Assembly (NCBI GenBank): GCA_000818945.1
Contig: KN805439.1
Location: forward strand, 108,614-172,613
Reading direction: 5' to 3'
Source of the DNA: Schizochytrium sp. CCTCC M209059
Taxonomy: Eukaryota > Sar > Bigyra > Thraustochytrida > Thraustochytriidae
Length of the DNA: 64,000 nt
Part shown: in pieces, positions 8,824-18,031 of the stretch
How the letters are laid out: each line of letters starts with the position of its first letter
Numbering within the stretch: position 1 is the first letter of the stretch
The notes under the pieces: generated by a model
Database searches by the model: none
The model's input: only the letters and a program-made list of their open reading frames with translations
Told to the model about the DNA's origin: nothing
Translations under genes and position numbers: made by a program

Positions 8824-11439
8824 ATGGGGTGCGTCGCATCTAAAGTCACCGATGGTGACAAGGCCAAGCCTGTCATGGTGCCGAACAGCGAACGCAAATG
8901 CCGCGACATCTTCTGGCTCATTCTTTTCATAGCATACTGGGCCGGCATGGTTGTCGTTGCTATCATGGGTCTGAACAACGGAGATGCAGCGCGTCTCTTG
9001 TATGCTACCGACGCACACGGAAATCAATGTGGAGGTCTCGACAGCCAATGTGTCGGCAACTCTACGTGCGGAAAATACATTGTCTACCCTCGCATCGAGA
9101 AAGATTTAATGGCCGCCCTCGAGACCAACAGCAACCTTCTTTCCGACCCCACCGCGCTTCTCGCGGTTCCATACACGGGCTACTGCGTTTCCTCGTGCCC
9201 TACAGGCATCTCGACGGCTCATCTCGACGCCGATGTGCACGATTGGGTGTGTGATTACGAAGCCATGCACCTTCTCAATACGCTGTATGACCCGGAGAAC
9301 CCCGTCGTGGACACTCCTCGCGCTGCAGGACGTGCCATTCTCGAGGAATGCAAAGCAAGGACAGGTTCTTATCCTTGGGGAGAAACCGTAGTGTCTGATG
9401 ATGAGGACAACGTCGAAGGCTCAGACGGCACCATTCATAACAATGTCCAATGTCAAACCTTTATGACAAGCTGCTACAAAATGTACGTCCAGCAAGAGTC
9501 TCTCTTTTTCCGCTGCATCCCCGAAACGGAGACCAATTCTACCTGTGCAGATTCGGCGTACCTGGAGTACCACAGCATTCCTGTCAACACTATGACGCTT
9601 TCAAGTGGTGAGGTCGTTGCGCGCCCTGTCTCGAACGAGTACTGTGGCACCTGCCTTGACCCCGAGCTTGACGACTCTGGCGCGCCAATGGACCCGTCGA
9701 GCGATTTGTGCAAAATCAAGCGCACGCTCGGGACGTCACAGACCATGGAGGAGACCCCGAACCCGATTTATGAGCAAATCAACACCTGGACCTCGATCTT
9801 TACGCGTTGGATGGGCGACATCACGCTCTGCATGACGCCCATTTTGGTGTCTGGTGGCGCCGTCGCCGTTGGACTGGGCTGTGTATGGCTCGTGCTGCTC
9901 CGCTTCTTTGCAGGTGCCTTCGTGTGGATCTCCATTTGGGCGCTTCTTTTGAGCTTTGCGTTCTTAACCGTGCAATTTCTCATTCAGGGTAATGTTATTA
10001 GTGTCACGGCCATCTCTGACGTGCTCGCATCAATCACAGATGTCACAAACGGCGCTGTCAACGCCACGACTGCCGTTGCAGCAGAGGACATTGTCGGAAC
10101 GCTGCAAGTGTTTGCAGATCAGGAGGAGAGTCAGGAGAAAATGTACCGTATTCTTGGCTACATTATGCTTGGCATCACGGTCTTCTTCCTTTTGCTCATT
10201 TTAACCATGCTCCGCAAGATCCGTCTTGCCATTGGCGTTCTCAAGGAGGCTACCAAGGTGGTCGCGGCAATGCCCTCGATCCTTTTCTTTCCCGTGACGA
10301 CCATTGCGGCCTCCCTTACGGTGTGCATCTACGCCATTTACGTTTCCATGCTCGTTCTCTCTTCGGGAGAGATCACGCAGATCACCGTTGCTGGTTTCCA
10401 GATGAATGTCACGAACATGGACGCCTCATCGCGACGACTTGCAAACTCAACGGTAGCCGTGGAGATTGGCGATGCCATTGTGTCTGAGTTCGCTTCGAGC
10501 AACCTGAACACGTGGCTGTTCGTGTACAACTTTTTTGGTTTCCTTTGGACCAATCAGTTCATCGCTGCAGTAGGAGCCACCACAATTGCAGGCGCAGTGA
10601 GTTCATGGTACTGGGCGTCCGAGTTCGAAAAGGAGAAGCGCAAGAAAATGCCCAAGCGGCCCGTCCTCGCCGCGCTGCATCGCACCTTTCGTTTTCATTT
10701 GGGCTCGCTCGCCTTTGGTGCCTTTGTCATTGCTGTAGTTCAGCTCATTCGAGCCGCGCTAGCGTACCTGGACAAGCAGACGCAATCGCTTCAGAAAAGC
10801 AACAAGGTTGTCAAGTACGCCATGAAGGCTGTCCAGTGCTGCCTCTGGTGCTTTGAGAAAATCCTCAAGTTTATCACCAAGCATGCCTACATTATGATTG
10901 CGCTTAAAGGTTCGAGCTTTTGCACAGCGACGCGCGACGGCTTTGTGATTCTGCTCACGAATCTCGCAAAGATTGGTGTTGCCACGGCAATTAACAACCT
11001 CATGCTGCTCGTGGCCAAGTTGGTCATTACCGCTGGCTCGGGTGTTGTGTGTTGGCTCTATGTGACGAATCTGCTGACGGGCGAAGATCAACCTTCGAGC
11101 GCCATCGTCCCGGTCCTGGTTGCCGCTGTTCTTGGCTGGTACGTGGCCTCCTCGGTTCTGTCCGTCTACGCTCTTGCTGTGGACACGATCATGGTGTGCT
11201 TTTGCGAGGATGAGCGTCGCAACGACGGCAGCCCGAATAAGCCGTACTACATGTCTGCCTCGCTTCGTCGCATCGCACGCAAGAGCAACAAGATCCACGA
11301 CAAGGAGCAGTCCGTCAGGCGCACGGCACGCAGCAATAACGACGAGGACGAGGACGAGGAAGATAACAACAAGGTTGAGAAGAAGGCAAGTGAGCCCACG
11401 CTCCAGCCCAAGTCCCCCAGTAAGGCGCCCATGCTGTGA
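8824..11439 (+). CDS. choline-transporter-like protein (SLC44/CTL family)
   Basis: The 871-residue multi-pass membrane protein begins with MGCVASK, a sequence suited to N-myristoylation with adjacent palmitoylation. The CTL signature follows: KCRDIFWLILF, a first membrane segment, then GDAARLLYATDAHGNQCGG. A Cys-rich luminal loop with putative N-glycosylation sites (about residues 60-320) precedes the cluster of hydrophobic segments (about 335-780). The family signature block near FKGSSFCTATRDGF (here ALKGSSFCTATRDGF) and the RNNDGSPNKPYYMS motif are present. The tail is highly charged. SLC44 proteins move choline and ethanolamine for phospholipid synthesis. The gene is intronless and complete. 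Confidence 0.93.
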   Translation: MGCVASKVTDGDKAKPVMVPNSERKCRDIFWLILFIAYWAGMVVVAIMGLNNGDAARLLYATDAHGNQCGGLDSQCVGNSTCGKYIVYPRIEKDLMAALETNSNLLSDPTALLAVPYTGYCVSSCPTGISTAHLDADVHDWVCDYEAMHLLNTLYDPENPVVDTPRAAGRAILEECKARTGSYPWGETVVSDDEDNVEGSDGTIHNNVQCQTFMTSCYKMYVQQESLFFRCIPETETNSTCADSAYLEYHSIPVNTMTLSSGEVVARPVSNEYCGTCLDPELDDSGAPMDPSSDLCKIKRTLGTSQTMEETPNPIYEQINTWTSIFTRWMGDITLCMTPILVSGGAVAVGLGCVWLVLLRFFAGAFVWISIWALLLSFAFLTVQFLIQGNVISVTAISDVLASITDVTNGAVNATTAVAAEDIVGTLQVFADQEESQEKMYRILGYIMLGITVFFLLLILTMLRKIRLAIGVLKEATKVVAAMPSILFFPVTTIAASLTVCIYAIYVSMLVLSSGEITQITVAGFQMNVTNMDASSRRLANSTVAVEIGDAIVSEFASSNLNTWLFVYNFFGFLWTNQFIAAVGATTIAGAVSSWYWASEFEKEKRKKMPKRPVLAALHRTFRFHLGSLAFGAFVIAVVQLIRAALAYLDKQTQSLQKSNKVVKYAMKAVQCCLWCFEKILKFITKHAYIMIALKGSSFCTATRDGFVILLTNLAKIGVATAINNLMLLVAKLVITAGSGVVCWLYVTNLLTGEDQPSSAIVPVLVAAVLGWYVASSVLSVYALAVDTIMVCFCEDERRNDGSPNKPYYMSASLRRIARKSNKIHDKEQSVRRTARSNNDEDEDEEDNNKVEKKASEPTLQPKSPSKAPML

Positions 11440-11691
11440 TGTAGAAACCAACAGAAAAATGCTTGGTACAAACTGTAAACCCAAAACAAAATTGTGTGAA
11501 CAAATTTTTTGACTGACGAAACAAGGTGACGACGGAAACGAAAAAACAAAAAAAAGAAGGACAAGAAGAAGAAGAAGTAGGAAGAGGCTGCTGTTCTTGC
11601 TTGCTTGTTTCGAAGAAATAAAAAAGGCTGCACTTGCCATCGTTTTATGGACAGATGCACGGACGGATGAACGATAGACAAGCACTTGGCG

Positions 11692-13176
11692 TCAAAGGCT
11701 GGGGGCTGCCGAGAGCGCGCGAAGTACAATGCGATGGGCGCCTGGCCGCAGCGAGACAAAGTTATACGGACGCACGTCTTCGGGCGACGTACTTGAAAGC
11801 GAGAACTCTGCCAATAATGCTGCGACGATCGCCTTTGACTCGACACTGGATAGCGGGCGTCCAATGCAAATGCGTGCGCCGCCCCCAAATGGTCTTGGTG
11901 GCGCATCTTCACGCAAGTGAGCTCGCGGACACTGAAATGAGCCAGCCTTTTCCCCGAAGAGAGACGTGTCGCGATGGTAGCCGTAGAGACTAAAGATGAC
12001 CTCTTGGTCTTTGGGAATACGATGACCCAACAGCACTGTGTCATGCGCAGGCCGTCGTGTCACCACGGCTACACTTGGCATAAGCCGCGCACTTTCCAAA
12101 AAGGCAGCCTCAAGGGACTTGAGCCGCTGAAGAGCCGTCCATGCTGGAATGTCTTGCATCGTCTCGATCGCATCCCAATCTGTCTTGGTTGGACCGCGAG
12201 AGCCCGCCGCAAAGAGCCCAGATTGAAGGACTTCGCTACGAACCCGATCTTGGACGTCCGGGTTTTCGGCAAGGTGAATGAGACACCACGAGATGGACGT
12301 CGAAATGTTTTCATGACCCATCGTAAGGAAAGTGAGGCAAAGGTTCTCGACCTCCTCATCGGAGAGGCCTGCAGGATCATCTACAAAAAGCTTGACCCAG
12401 GGCGCTTCGTCCCGATCTTGCTCATTTTCGAGCGGTGCAGCCGCTCGAGCCTGTTCAATTGCCTCTCGGAGGAGGGGTTTTAGGACATTGAGCGGACCGG
12501 TGGCCGCGCCTGTACCCGAGGGCTGCTTGCGCCAGTCACGGTTAGTCATGTCGACGATGCGCCAGTGAAGCACAATCATGAGCTGCCGAAGCGCGGATAC
12601 GCGCGGATCGATCTTTCTACGATCGAGACCGGTCAGCGAGCCCCATGGCTCGCCCAAGACAAGCTCAGTGATAATATCAGTCGTGGTTGCGCGCACGGCC
12701 CGATCGAGAGCAATTGTTTCATGCGATCTGTCGGGGCGTGCAGACTCGTTAATGCGACGCGCCCAGAATGCCCGCAGACGCAGAGCATGCTTGTATGACA
12801 CCCTTGTCACTCGGCTCTGCAGCTGATTATTCATGGATCGCTGTGCCGCGCGGCGAAGTTTGGTGTGCTCTTGGCCATCGAGTGCAATCAGGTGCAGCGG
12901 GACAACCGAGCGAAAAGGTTCAATCGTCTGCGGACCTTTGAGCCAGAGTCCGTCTTCGCCCTCGAGTACTTGATGCAAGGCCTCTGCGTCGTGTACGTAC
13001 ACGGAGTCGACCTTGCCGTCCGCGGCCTCTGAAATGACTCTGAAAATGCTCGGATTGCCCATGAGCATGCGCAGGCTATCCAATCGCATAAAAGGGTCCG
13101 CAACTTGCGGTTTGTACGTGGGCTCGAGGCCGATCTCCGCCGTGGGGATCTCCTCAAAGTCCAGCGGCGCGTCCAT
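11692..13176 (-). CDS. cytochrome P450
   Basis: From ATG at 13174-13176 (MDAPLDFEE) the protein has 494 residues, a normal P450 length. Visible motifs are the I-helix LTFLTMGHENISTS, the K-helix ExxR as FLESARL, and the haem loop RPFGGGARICIGRPL with the Cys ligand. The I-helix has Asn where the catalytic Thr of the acid-alcohol pair is usual (GHEN instead of GHET). No N-terminal membrane anchor is seen, so it may be soluble or need a missing exon. The frame is open to 13812 but that extension is Arg/Ala/Pro-rich and overlaps the divergent ankyrin gene, so it is rejected. The substrate is unknown. Confidence 0.92.
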   Translation of the reverse strand: MDAPLDFEEIPTAEIGLEPTYKPQVADPFMRLDSLRMLMGNPSIFRVISEAADGKVDSVYVHDAEALHQVLEGEDGLWLKGPQTIEPFRSVVPLHLIALDGQEHTKLRRAAQRSMNNQLQSRVTRVSYKHALRLRAFWARRINESARPDRSHETIALDRAVRATTTDIITELVLGEPWGSLTGLDRRKIDPRVSALRQLMIVLHWRIVDMTNRDWRKQPSGTGAATGPLNVLKPLLREAIEQARAAAPLENEQDRDEAPWVKLFVDDPAGLSDEEVENLCLTFLTMGHENISTSISWCLIHLAENPDVQDRVRSEVLQSGLFAAGSRGPTKTDWDAIETMQDIPAWTALQRLKSLEAAFLESARLMPSVAVVTRRPAHDTVLLGHRIPKDQEVIFSLYGYHRDTSLFGEKAGSFQCPRAHLREDAPPRPFGGGARICIGRPLSSVESKAIVAALLAEFSLSSTSPEDVRPYNFVSLRPGAHRIVLRALSAAPSL

Positions 13177-13810
13177 CTTCCCCTCTTTCCTGTCGCTTCG
13201 CTGCGCAAAAGAGCTGGCAGTCTCGCGCCTTCTATGGCGCCCGAAAGCCTGACTCCCGGTGCCGGCCGTGCCGCCGCGCGACTGGCCCCGGCGCCGCGTG
13301 CGCGCCTGCTCGCAGCCCCGCGCAGCCAGGGCGGCCTCGACGGGCGGGCGCGACGCTCGAAGCGGGTCTGCCGAGTCCGCCGCTGCCTCCATGCCTGCCT
13401 CCATGCCTGCCATGGCGCGCCATCTGCCGCATCCCGGCCCCTTCTCCGCCTCCGCCTCCGCCTCCGCGGCAGGTCCAGGGCGCAGCGGCGCCCCGCGCGC
13501 GGGCAAGCGGGCTCGTGCGCGAGCCATGCAGGGCTCCGGCCCGGCGCACCGGCATGGGAGCGCGAGGCTCGTGCCGGGCAGCAGAACCGCATCGAGGACG
13601 AGGAGCACGCGCCCGAGGCCCTGGCGCAGAGCGAGGCCGAGGCCGGCCCCGCGCGCGGAGAGCAGCCCCGGGCAGAGCCAGGCCTGGGGAGGAGGAGGAG
13701 GGGAGATCGCCGGCGCGACTGCGACGGAGAGCAGGGCGGCGAGGCCGCGGGATTTCGGGGCTCTCGAGGGACGGACGCTGGCTTCGTTCGCATCACGGAC
13801 GCGACGCGAC
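13177..13810. promoter_or_regulatory. divergent promoter region, P450 / ankyrin-SAM
   Basis: This very GC-rich 634-bp spacer lies between divergent starts. Both strands have long frames here because stop codons are rare in such composition, not because they are coding. A CCGCCTCCGC-type run lies at about 13445-13470. Confidence 0.45.
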
Positions 13811-15319
13811 ATGAAGCTCCTCTATGAGAGCGTGCAGCGCGGCGACGTGGAGGCTGTGGTGGACGCGGTGACGGCGAAGCCGGAGAAGCTGGACAAGGTG
13901 CTCACGCAGGCGAATGACACGCCTCTGACGTGGGCGTTGAACCCGAACAGCGGCATGCATCCGGAGATCGCGCGGGTGCTCATTGAGCGCGGGGCCAACG
14001 TTGACGCGCAGCAGAACGACGGATGGACGCCGCTCATGCTCGCGTGCAGATATTCACAGCCCGAGGTTGCCAAAATGCTGGTCGAGCGCGGGGCCAAGCT
14101 TGATTTGCAAAAATGCGACGGCTGGACCGCGCTCATGATCGCCTGCAGCGAGGGAGAGACGGAGATCGCGACTCTGCTCGTGCAGCGCGGCGCCAAACTT
14201 GACGTGCAAAACAATCAGGGATGGACCGCGCTCATGTTCGCGTGCGAGCTTGCACAGCCCAAGGTCGCGCAAGATATCATTCGCCGTGGTGCTCAGCTCG
14301 ATACCCAGCAAAAGCAAGGCTGGACCGCGCTCATGTTCGCCGCTCGCCATGACCAGCCCGAGACGGTGCGCATGCTCCTGGAGCGCGGAGCCAAGGTCGA
14401 TATCGAGGACCAGGACGGCGTCACAGCACTCATGCATGCTTGCCGCAAGCCGACGTCGACCGCCCATACGTGCCAAGGGCTTCTCGCTGCTGTCAAGGCG
14501 TGCTGGGCCGCAGGCGCTAGTCTTGAGAGCCCGTCGAGCAAAGCGAACGAGGTCGCAGAGGCTGAAACGTCCACGACGACGGTCGAGGGAAGCGGCATCG
14601 ACGCAGGCCGAGGCCCTAGCGCGGAAGATATCAGTGTTGACGACGATGAAGACGTTCCTGAACTCATTGGCGGAAGCTCGCGTCGGCTCCGCGCACAAAA
14701 CAGTGTCGCAGAAGACACTCCTGCTGCTGTTGATGCACCCGACAGCGACAAGGCAAGCGAGCCGCGCGACGAAGAGATTTCGGGCACGGCTGAGACAGCG
14801 GGTGACGAGGAACCTCTGCCGACGGCTGTCGACGTCAATGAGCCACCATCGACCAAGTCTTCAACGCAGAGTGCTTTGAAGATTGCTCAGGAAGAGCACA
14901 GAGCTGATGCGGTTGAGTTTCTTACATTTGTGTCAAAATCGGACGTGGCATCTCTCTTGCTGGACGAGCTCAAAATGCCGCGCGAGGTCGTTGTGTCCTT
15001 TTTCGACAATGAAGTCCGAAGCGCCGAAGATTGCGCAATTCTCACCGAAGCAGATCTCCAGCAAATGGGCGTTGACACGGTGATGAAGCGTCGCAAGATT
15101 CTCCGGCACTTTCAGCCCTCCAAAGCCCCAGAGACGCAAGAACAAGAAACCAAGGCGCCTGTCACGCCTGCTGAGACCAAAGAGAAGGAAACAGAGCCTG
15201 TGGGAAGAGTTGCCTCGCCCGATTCTGCAAAAGCAGGCTTTGCTGACCGTCTGAGCCAGGCGCAGCAGCAACAGCAACAACAACGCCCGGCTGACGACCC
15301 GCAATGCTGTGTGCAGTAA
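13811..15319 (+). CDS. ankyrin-repeat and SAM-like protein with C-terminal CaaX box
   Basis: The 502-residue protein has about six ankyrin repeats in residues 1-220, with recurring GWTALMFAC and ERGAKLD/ERGANVD blocks. A long acidic low-complexity linker (about 240-350) follows, then a SAM-like helix bundle (about 365-430) containing LTEADLQQMGVDTVMKRRKIL. A polyQ stretch precedes the last four residues CCVQ. That is a CaaX prenylation box, with Gln as X favouring farnesyl. The likely role is a membrane-associated scaffold; the partner is unknown. The start ATG at 13811 immediately precedes the first repeat; the upstream open frame is GC-driven. Confidence 0.85.
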   Translation: MKLLYESVQRGDVEAVVDAVTAKPEKLDKVLTQANDTPLTWALNPNSGMHPEIARVLIERGANVDAQQNDGWTPLMLACRYSQPEVAKMLVERGAKLDLQKCDGWTALMIACSEGETEIATLLVQRGAKLDVQNNQGWTALMFACELAQPKVAQDIIRRGAQLDTQQKQGWTALMFAARHDQPETVRMLLERGAKVDIEDQDGVTALMHACRKPTSTAHTCQGLLAAVKACWAAGASLESPSSKANEVAEAETSTTTVEGSGIDAGRGPSAEDISVDDDEDVPELIGGSSRRLRAQNSVAEDTPAAVDAPDSDKASEPRDEEISGTAETAGDEEPLPTAVDVNEPPSTKSSTQSALKIAQEEHRADAVEFLTFVSKSDVASLLLDELKMPREVVVSFFDNEVRSAEDCAILTEADLQQMGVDTVMKRRKILRHFQPSKAPETQEQETKAPVTPAETKEKETEPVGRVASPDSAKAGFADRLSQAQQQQQQQRPADDPQCCVQ

Positions 15320-15480
15320 GCGTCGATGTGCGGTGGGAAATAGGGAGAGACCAACAAGGATAACATAAGACTCACAATCAATCAAATAATCAAACAAACA
15401 AGCATGCGCATTCAAACCTACATTCAGAGATGAGACTTTATACTTTTACCGCTCTTTTCAACCAATTCACCCCTGGTCAC

Positions 15481-15554
15481 GTCTCGGCGGGTCGACGCGC
15501 AATCTCCACAAACCACCGGCTCGTGTTTACGATCGCGCGCGTCATGTACGAAAC
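15481..15554 (-). promoter_or_regulatory. SECIS element (type II) in selenoprotein 3' UTR
   Basis: Folding by eye on the minus strand gives each part of a eukaryotic SECIS. Helix I: GTTTCG (15554-15549) pairs with CGAGAC (15486-15481). The non-Watson-Crick quartet is ATGAC (15545-15541) opposite CGAC (15494-15491), giving the tandem G.A pairs. Helix II: GCGCGCGATC (15540-15531) pairs with GATTGCGCGT (15504-15495), ten pairs with two G.U. The unpaired apical AAA is at 15528-15526. A further ministem CACGAG/TTTGTG (15525-15520 with 15512-15507) makes it type II. There are 13 nt between ATGA and AAA, in the normal range. Confidence 0.82.
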
Positions 15555-15569
15555 TTTTCCCAAAGTGAT

Positions 15570-15953
15570 CTACTGTCGGTCCTCGGTACTAGTCATGGTT
15601 GACTCTTGCTTGGACATGAGATATGCATCAAAGACTTGAGCGAGCTCGCCCGGTTGCGGCAAGCGACCTTGCGTGGCGAGAGACCACAATCGAAGTCCCT
15701 TGGTGACGCCGTCGGCTTCCATTACATATACATCAAAGGCGTAGCCCCCACTTGCTTCCATGCCCGCCTCTTGTTTTTTGCCTCGCACACGAACGTTAGG
15801 CCACGCAAGCTGCTTTGTGGATTCCTCGACGAGCTCGTCGCGCGCGTCCGCAAAATCGTGGTACGTGACACCAGCTCCACATCATTTGCACGGCCAGTAT
15901 ACATGCACGAGCGCCTCCTCGCGCGGCGATTGCGACGTTGCTTCTTCTACCAT
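15570..15953 (-). CDS. selenoprotein, SelH/Rdx-like, with in-frame TGA (Sec)
   Basis: Reading TGA at 15882-15884 as selenocysteine gives a 127-residue protein from ATG 15951-15953 to TAG 15570-15572. The fold pattern is that of Rdx proteins: a beta strand VHVYWP leads into the redox motif C-K-U-C-G, then a helix rich in Asp/Glu, a second strand NVRVRG, and the SelH-like block GGYAFDVYV..DG..KGLRLWS, ending with a helix near GELAQVFDAYL. Human SelH has the equivalent SFEV...PDG...ELW block. A SECIS element lies 16-89 bp past the stop. In-frame coding-like sequence continues upstream to a TGA at 16110-16112 without an ATG, so an upstream exon is possible. Sec identity is inference from homology plus SECIS; family call SelH versus SelW is moderate. 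Confidence 0.8.
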
Positions 15954-16451
15954 TGCGTCCACGAGATGATCGTATGTCCGGCTGAGCGTTGCGGAATTGT
16001 TGATGTCTCGGGGTCTTTGTCCCTGTTCTTTTTGCCGATTTCTTTCATCCGGCTTCGCGATTCTTCTCAACTTCACTGGTCCCTCGCTCGTTCGTTCGCT
16101 TATCGACGGTCAAACGCGTATTGCCAAGGAGGAAAGAAGCCCTCGCCACTTCGACGCGACGGCCAGTATCTATGCTTTTTTCGCGCCACGGACGACCGTC
16201 TACGGCCATGGTTCGGGAGAAAGCTCGAAGTCTGACGTTCCCACGTCGATGGAAAGCTAAGCTTTGGGAACGGAGAGGTGTGCACCCGATGAACTAAAAA
16301 TGACTTGTGAAGAAGGTCACTGCGAGCACGGGGTCCGTGGCGCGTGCGTCCGCCAATCGTCAGCAAATACGCAAGGTCGGAGAGCGAGAAAAGCGGCCCG
16401 ACTGCGACTTGGGACGAGCGAGCGGCGCGCCACGCCAGCTGACTGAGAGAC
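15954..16451. promoter_or_regulatory. divergent spacer, selenoprotein / TTL-like gene
   Basis: About 500 bp lie between divergent starts. The part next to the selenoprotein (15954-16076) is open in its frame and could encode a basic N-terminal extension if an upstream exon supplies the ATG. A GAGCGAGGG-type tetranucleotide run (minus-strand sense) lies at 16083-16100. No other gene is seen. Confidence 0.4.
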
Positions 16452-17651
16452 ATGCCGGTGCTGTGGACGTGCTCGCCGAGCTGGGAGTGGGCGTTCCGGG
16501 CGGCCGCCGACGGCGGTGATGAGAATGTGGGCGGCTCTGAAAACAACGCCGAAGTCGCGTGGCGCGCGTGCGAAAAGGTAGACAAGCTCACGGCGCTGCC
16601 CTCGTACGATCGCAGCCAGGGCAACGCGCTGCTACGCATCGAGGCTGTCGATGATGAAAACTGCCAAAGTGCCGAGGAGCGGAAGTCCCCGAGCGTGACG
16701 TGGTTTGGAGCCGGATGCTTTGACAGCCTCGGGGACAAGGACATGCTCTGGATGGTGCTCGAAAGGCTCGGTCTCGAACGCTTCGTGCCTGCGACCAGCG
16801 TGCTCGTATGGGATGTGGACGAAGTCGATCAAGTCCGCTTGCCAGCGACAGCCGATGATCTCGTCGTACTCAAGCCACCTCTTGGATGCCACGGTGAGGG
16901 CATTGTCTTTTTTGAGACGGGGCCTAGCAAGGCACGCGAGACGCAAGAGCGCATCCTGGCTATTATAAGTGAAGACGCGAGACGAGCGCGTGCAGAACGC
17001 GGTTTCCTGGAGCACCTTTTGCAGCGCAAGGGTCGGTTGCCGGGATGGGTTCTGCAAGCACATATTCGAAGCATGCTTTTGCAAGGGGACCGCAAGTTTC
17101 ACTTGCGTGCTTATGTGCTTGCGGACGATGCTAAACAAACTCTCTTTCGGTATGCCACCATGGAAGCACGTGTTGCTGAAATGGCATACAACGCTACGGA
17201 CTGCAACGATCGCGCATCGCATATTACCAATGGAGCTGGCGGGGATCGCATTCAGCGCGTGCTCGTGCGTGAGCTTCCCGAGCTGGCGGCGATGCAAGAT
17301 CGCCTCGATAGCTTTGTAGACGAGCTTCTGGCTGACCCAGGATTCCGCGACGCTGTCTTCAATCACGCACACCGTCCACCGGAGCGAAAGGCTCGTTTTG
17401 GGGGACGCTTTGCGATTGGTGCTCTGGACCTTATGATTGACGATACGGGCCGTCCTTGGATTCTCGAAGTCAACGCACGAAGTCCCGGGTGTGCCCCTGA
17501 GGGAACGGGCTCGGCAGCCTTTCAGGCTCACATGTGTGAGCTTGCCGGCGAACTCTTGCGCTTTGGCGCTGCATCTTTGAATGATGAGCCTGTGGAGGTG
17601 CGGGAAGACGGTTTTCAGCCAGTCGCACAGGTTTGTGAGAGTGAAAAGTAG
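16452..17651 (+). CDS. tubulin-tyrosine-ligase-like ATP-grasp protein
   Basis: The 399-residue protein has the TTL/ATP-grasp pattern: a nucleotide-binding strand LVVLKPPLGCHGEGIVFFE (about residues 137-155), KFHLRAYVL (about 216-224), ASHITNGAGG (about 257) and the metal-binding end ALDLMIDDTGRPWILEVNARSPG (about 325-347). TTL-family enzymes ligate Tyr, Glu or Gly to tubulin or other proteins. Which amino acid is used cannot be told. The protein is short, so it is close to a bare TTL domain. ATG at 16452 is the first Met of the frame. A possible link to flagellar tubulin is inference only. Confidence 0.85.
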   Translation: MPVLWTCSPSWEWAFRAAADGGDENVGGSENNAEVAWRACEKVDKLTALPSYDRSQGNALLRIEAVDDENCQSAEERKSPSVTWFGAGCFDSLGDKDMLWMVLERLGLERFVPATSVLVWDVDEVDQVRLPATADDLVVLKPPLGCHGEGIVFFETGPSKARETQERILAIISEDARRARAERGFLEHLLQRKGRLPGWVLQAHIRSMLLQGDRKFHLRAYVLADDAKQTLFRYATMEARVAEMAYNATDCNDRASHITNGAGGDRIQRVLVRELPELAAMQDRLDSFVDELLADPGFRDAVFNHAHRPPERKARFGGRFAIGALDLMIDDTGRPWILEVNARSPGCAPEGTGSAAFQAHMCELAGELLRFGAASLNDEPVEVREDGFQPVAQVCESEK

Positions 17652-18031
17652 TTCTCAAAACAATGACAATGTCGACACGTACCCTGTGGATGATCAAAAT
17701 GTGGTAAAAGAAAAAAGAAATGTGTGTGCAATACGGACAAGTTTTTTCTCTCGCTCTACCTTTCATTCATGCGAGCATTAGATATTTCAGGTGTGTAACA
17801 AAGCATTTTCCGATGATTTCACACCCCGAAAAGTGATTGATGTGAACAAGAAGAGGTGACATTCGAAAAAGATAGTTTTGACGTTTTTGATGCACGCGTG
17901 AACGTCGCGCTTCAGTGTAGATACGCGCAGACGTTCGTGTCCTGCATCGATGGATATTCCATTGCAATTGCTTGATGTGCGAGCTAAATCGTGCGATCCT
18001 ACCAGCCATTCGTTTTGGTTTGCCTTGTTAT
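17652..18031. other. convergent 3'-UTR spacer, TTL-like / MFS
   Basis: About 380 bp lie between facing stop codons. The sequence is less GC-rich than its neighbours and shows no coding signal or clear repeat. Confidence 0.45.

Noticed and set aside
13259..13810. N-terminal extensions of the P450 (minus) and ankyrin (plus) genes
   Set aside because: Both overlap in a GC-rich divergent spacer and are Arg/Ala/Pro-rich without domains; later ATGs match the domain starts.
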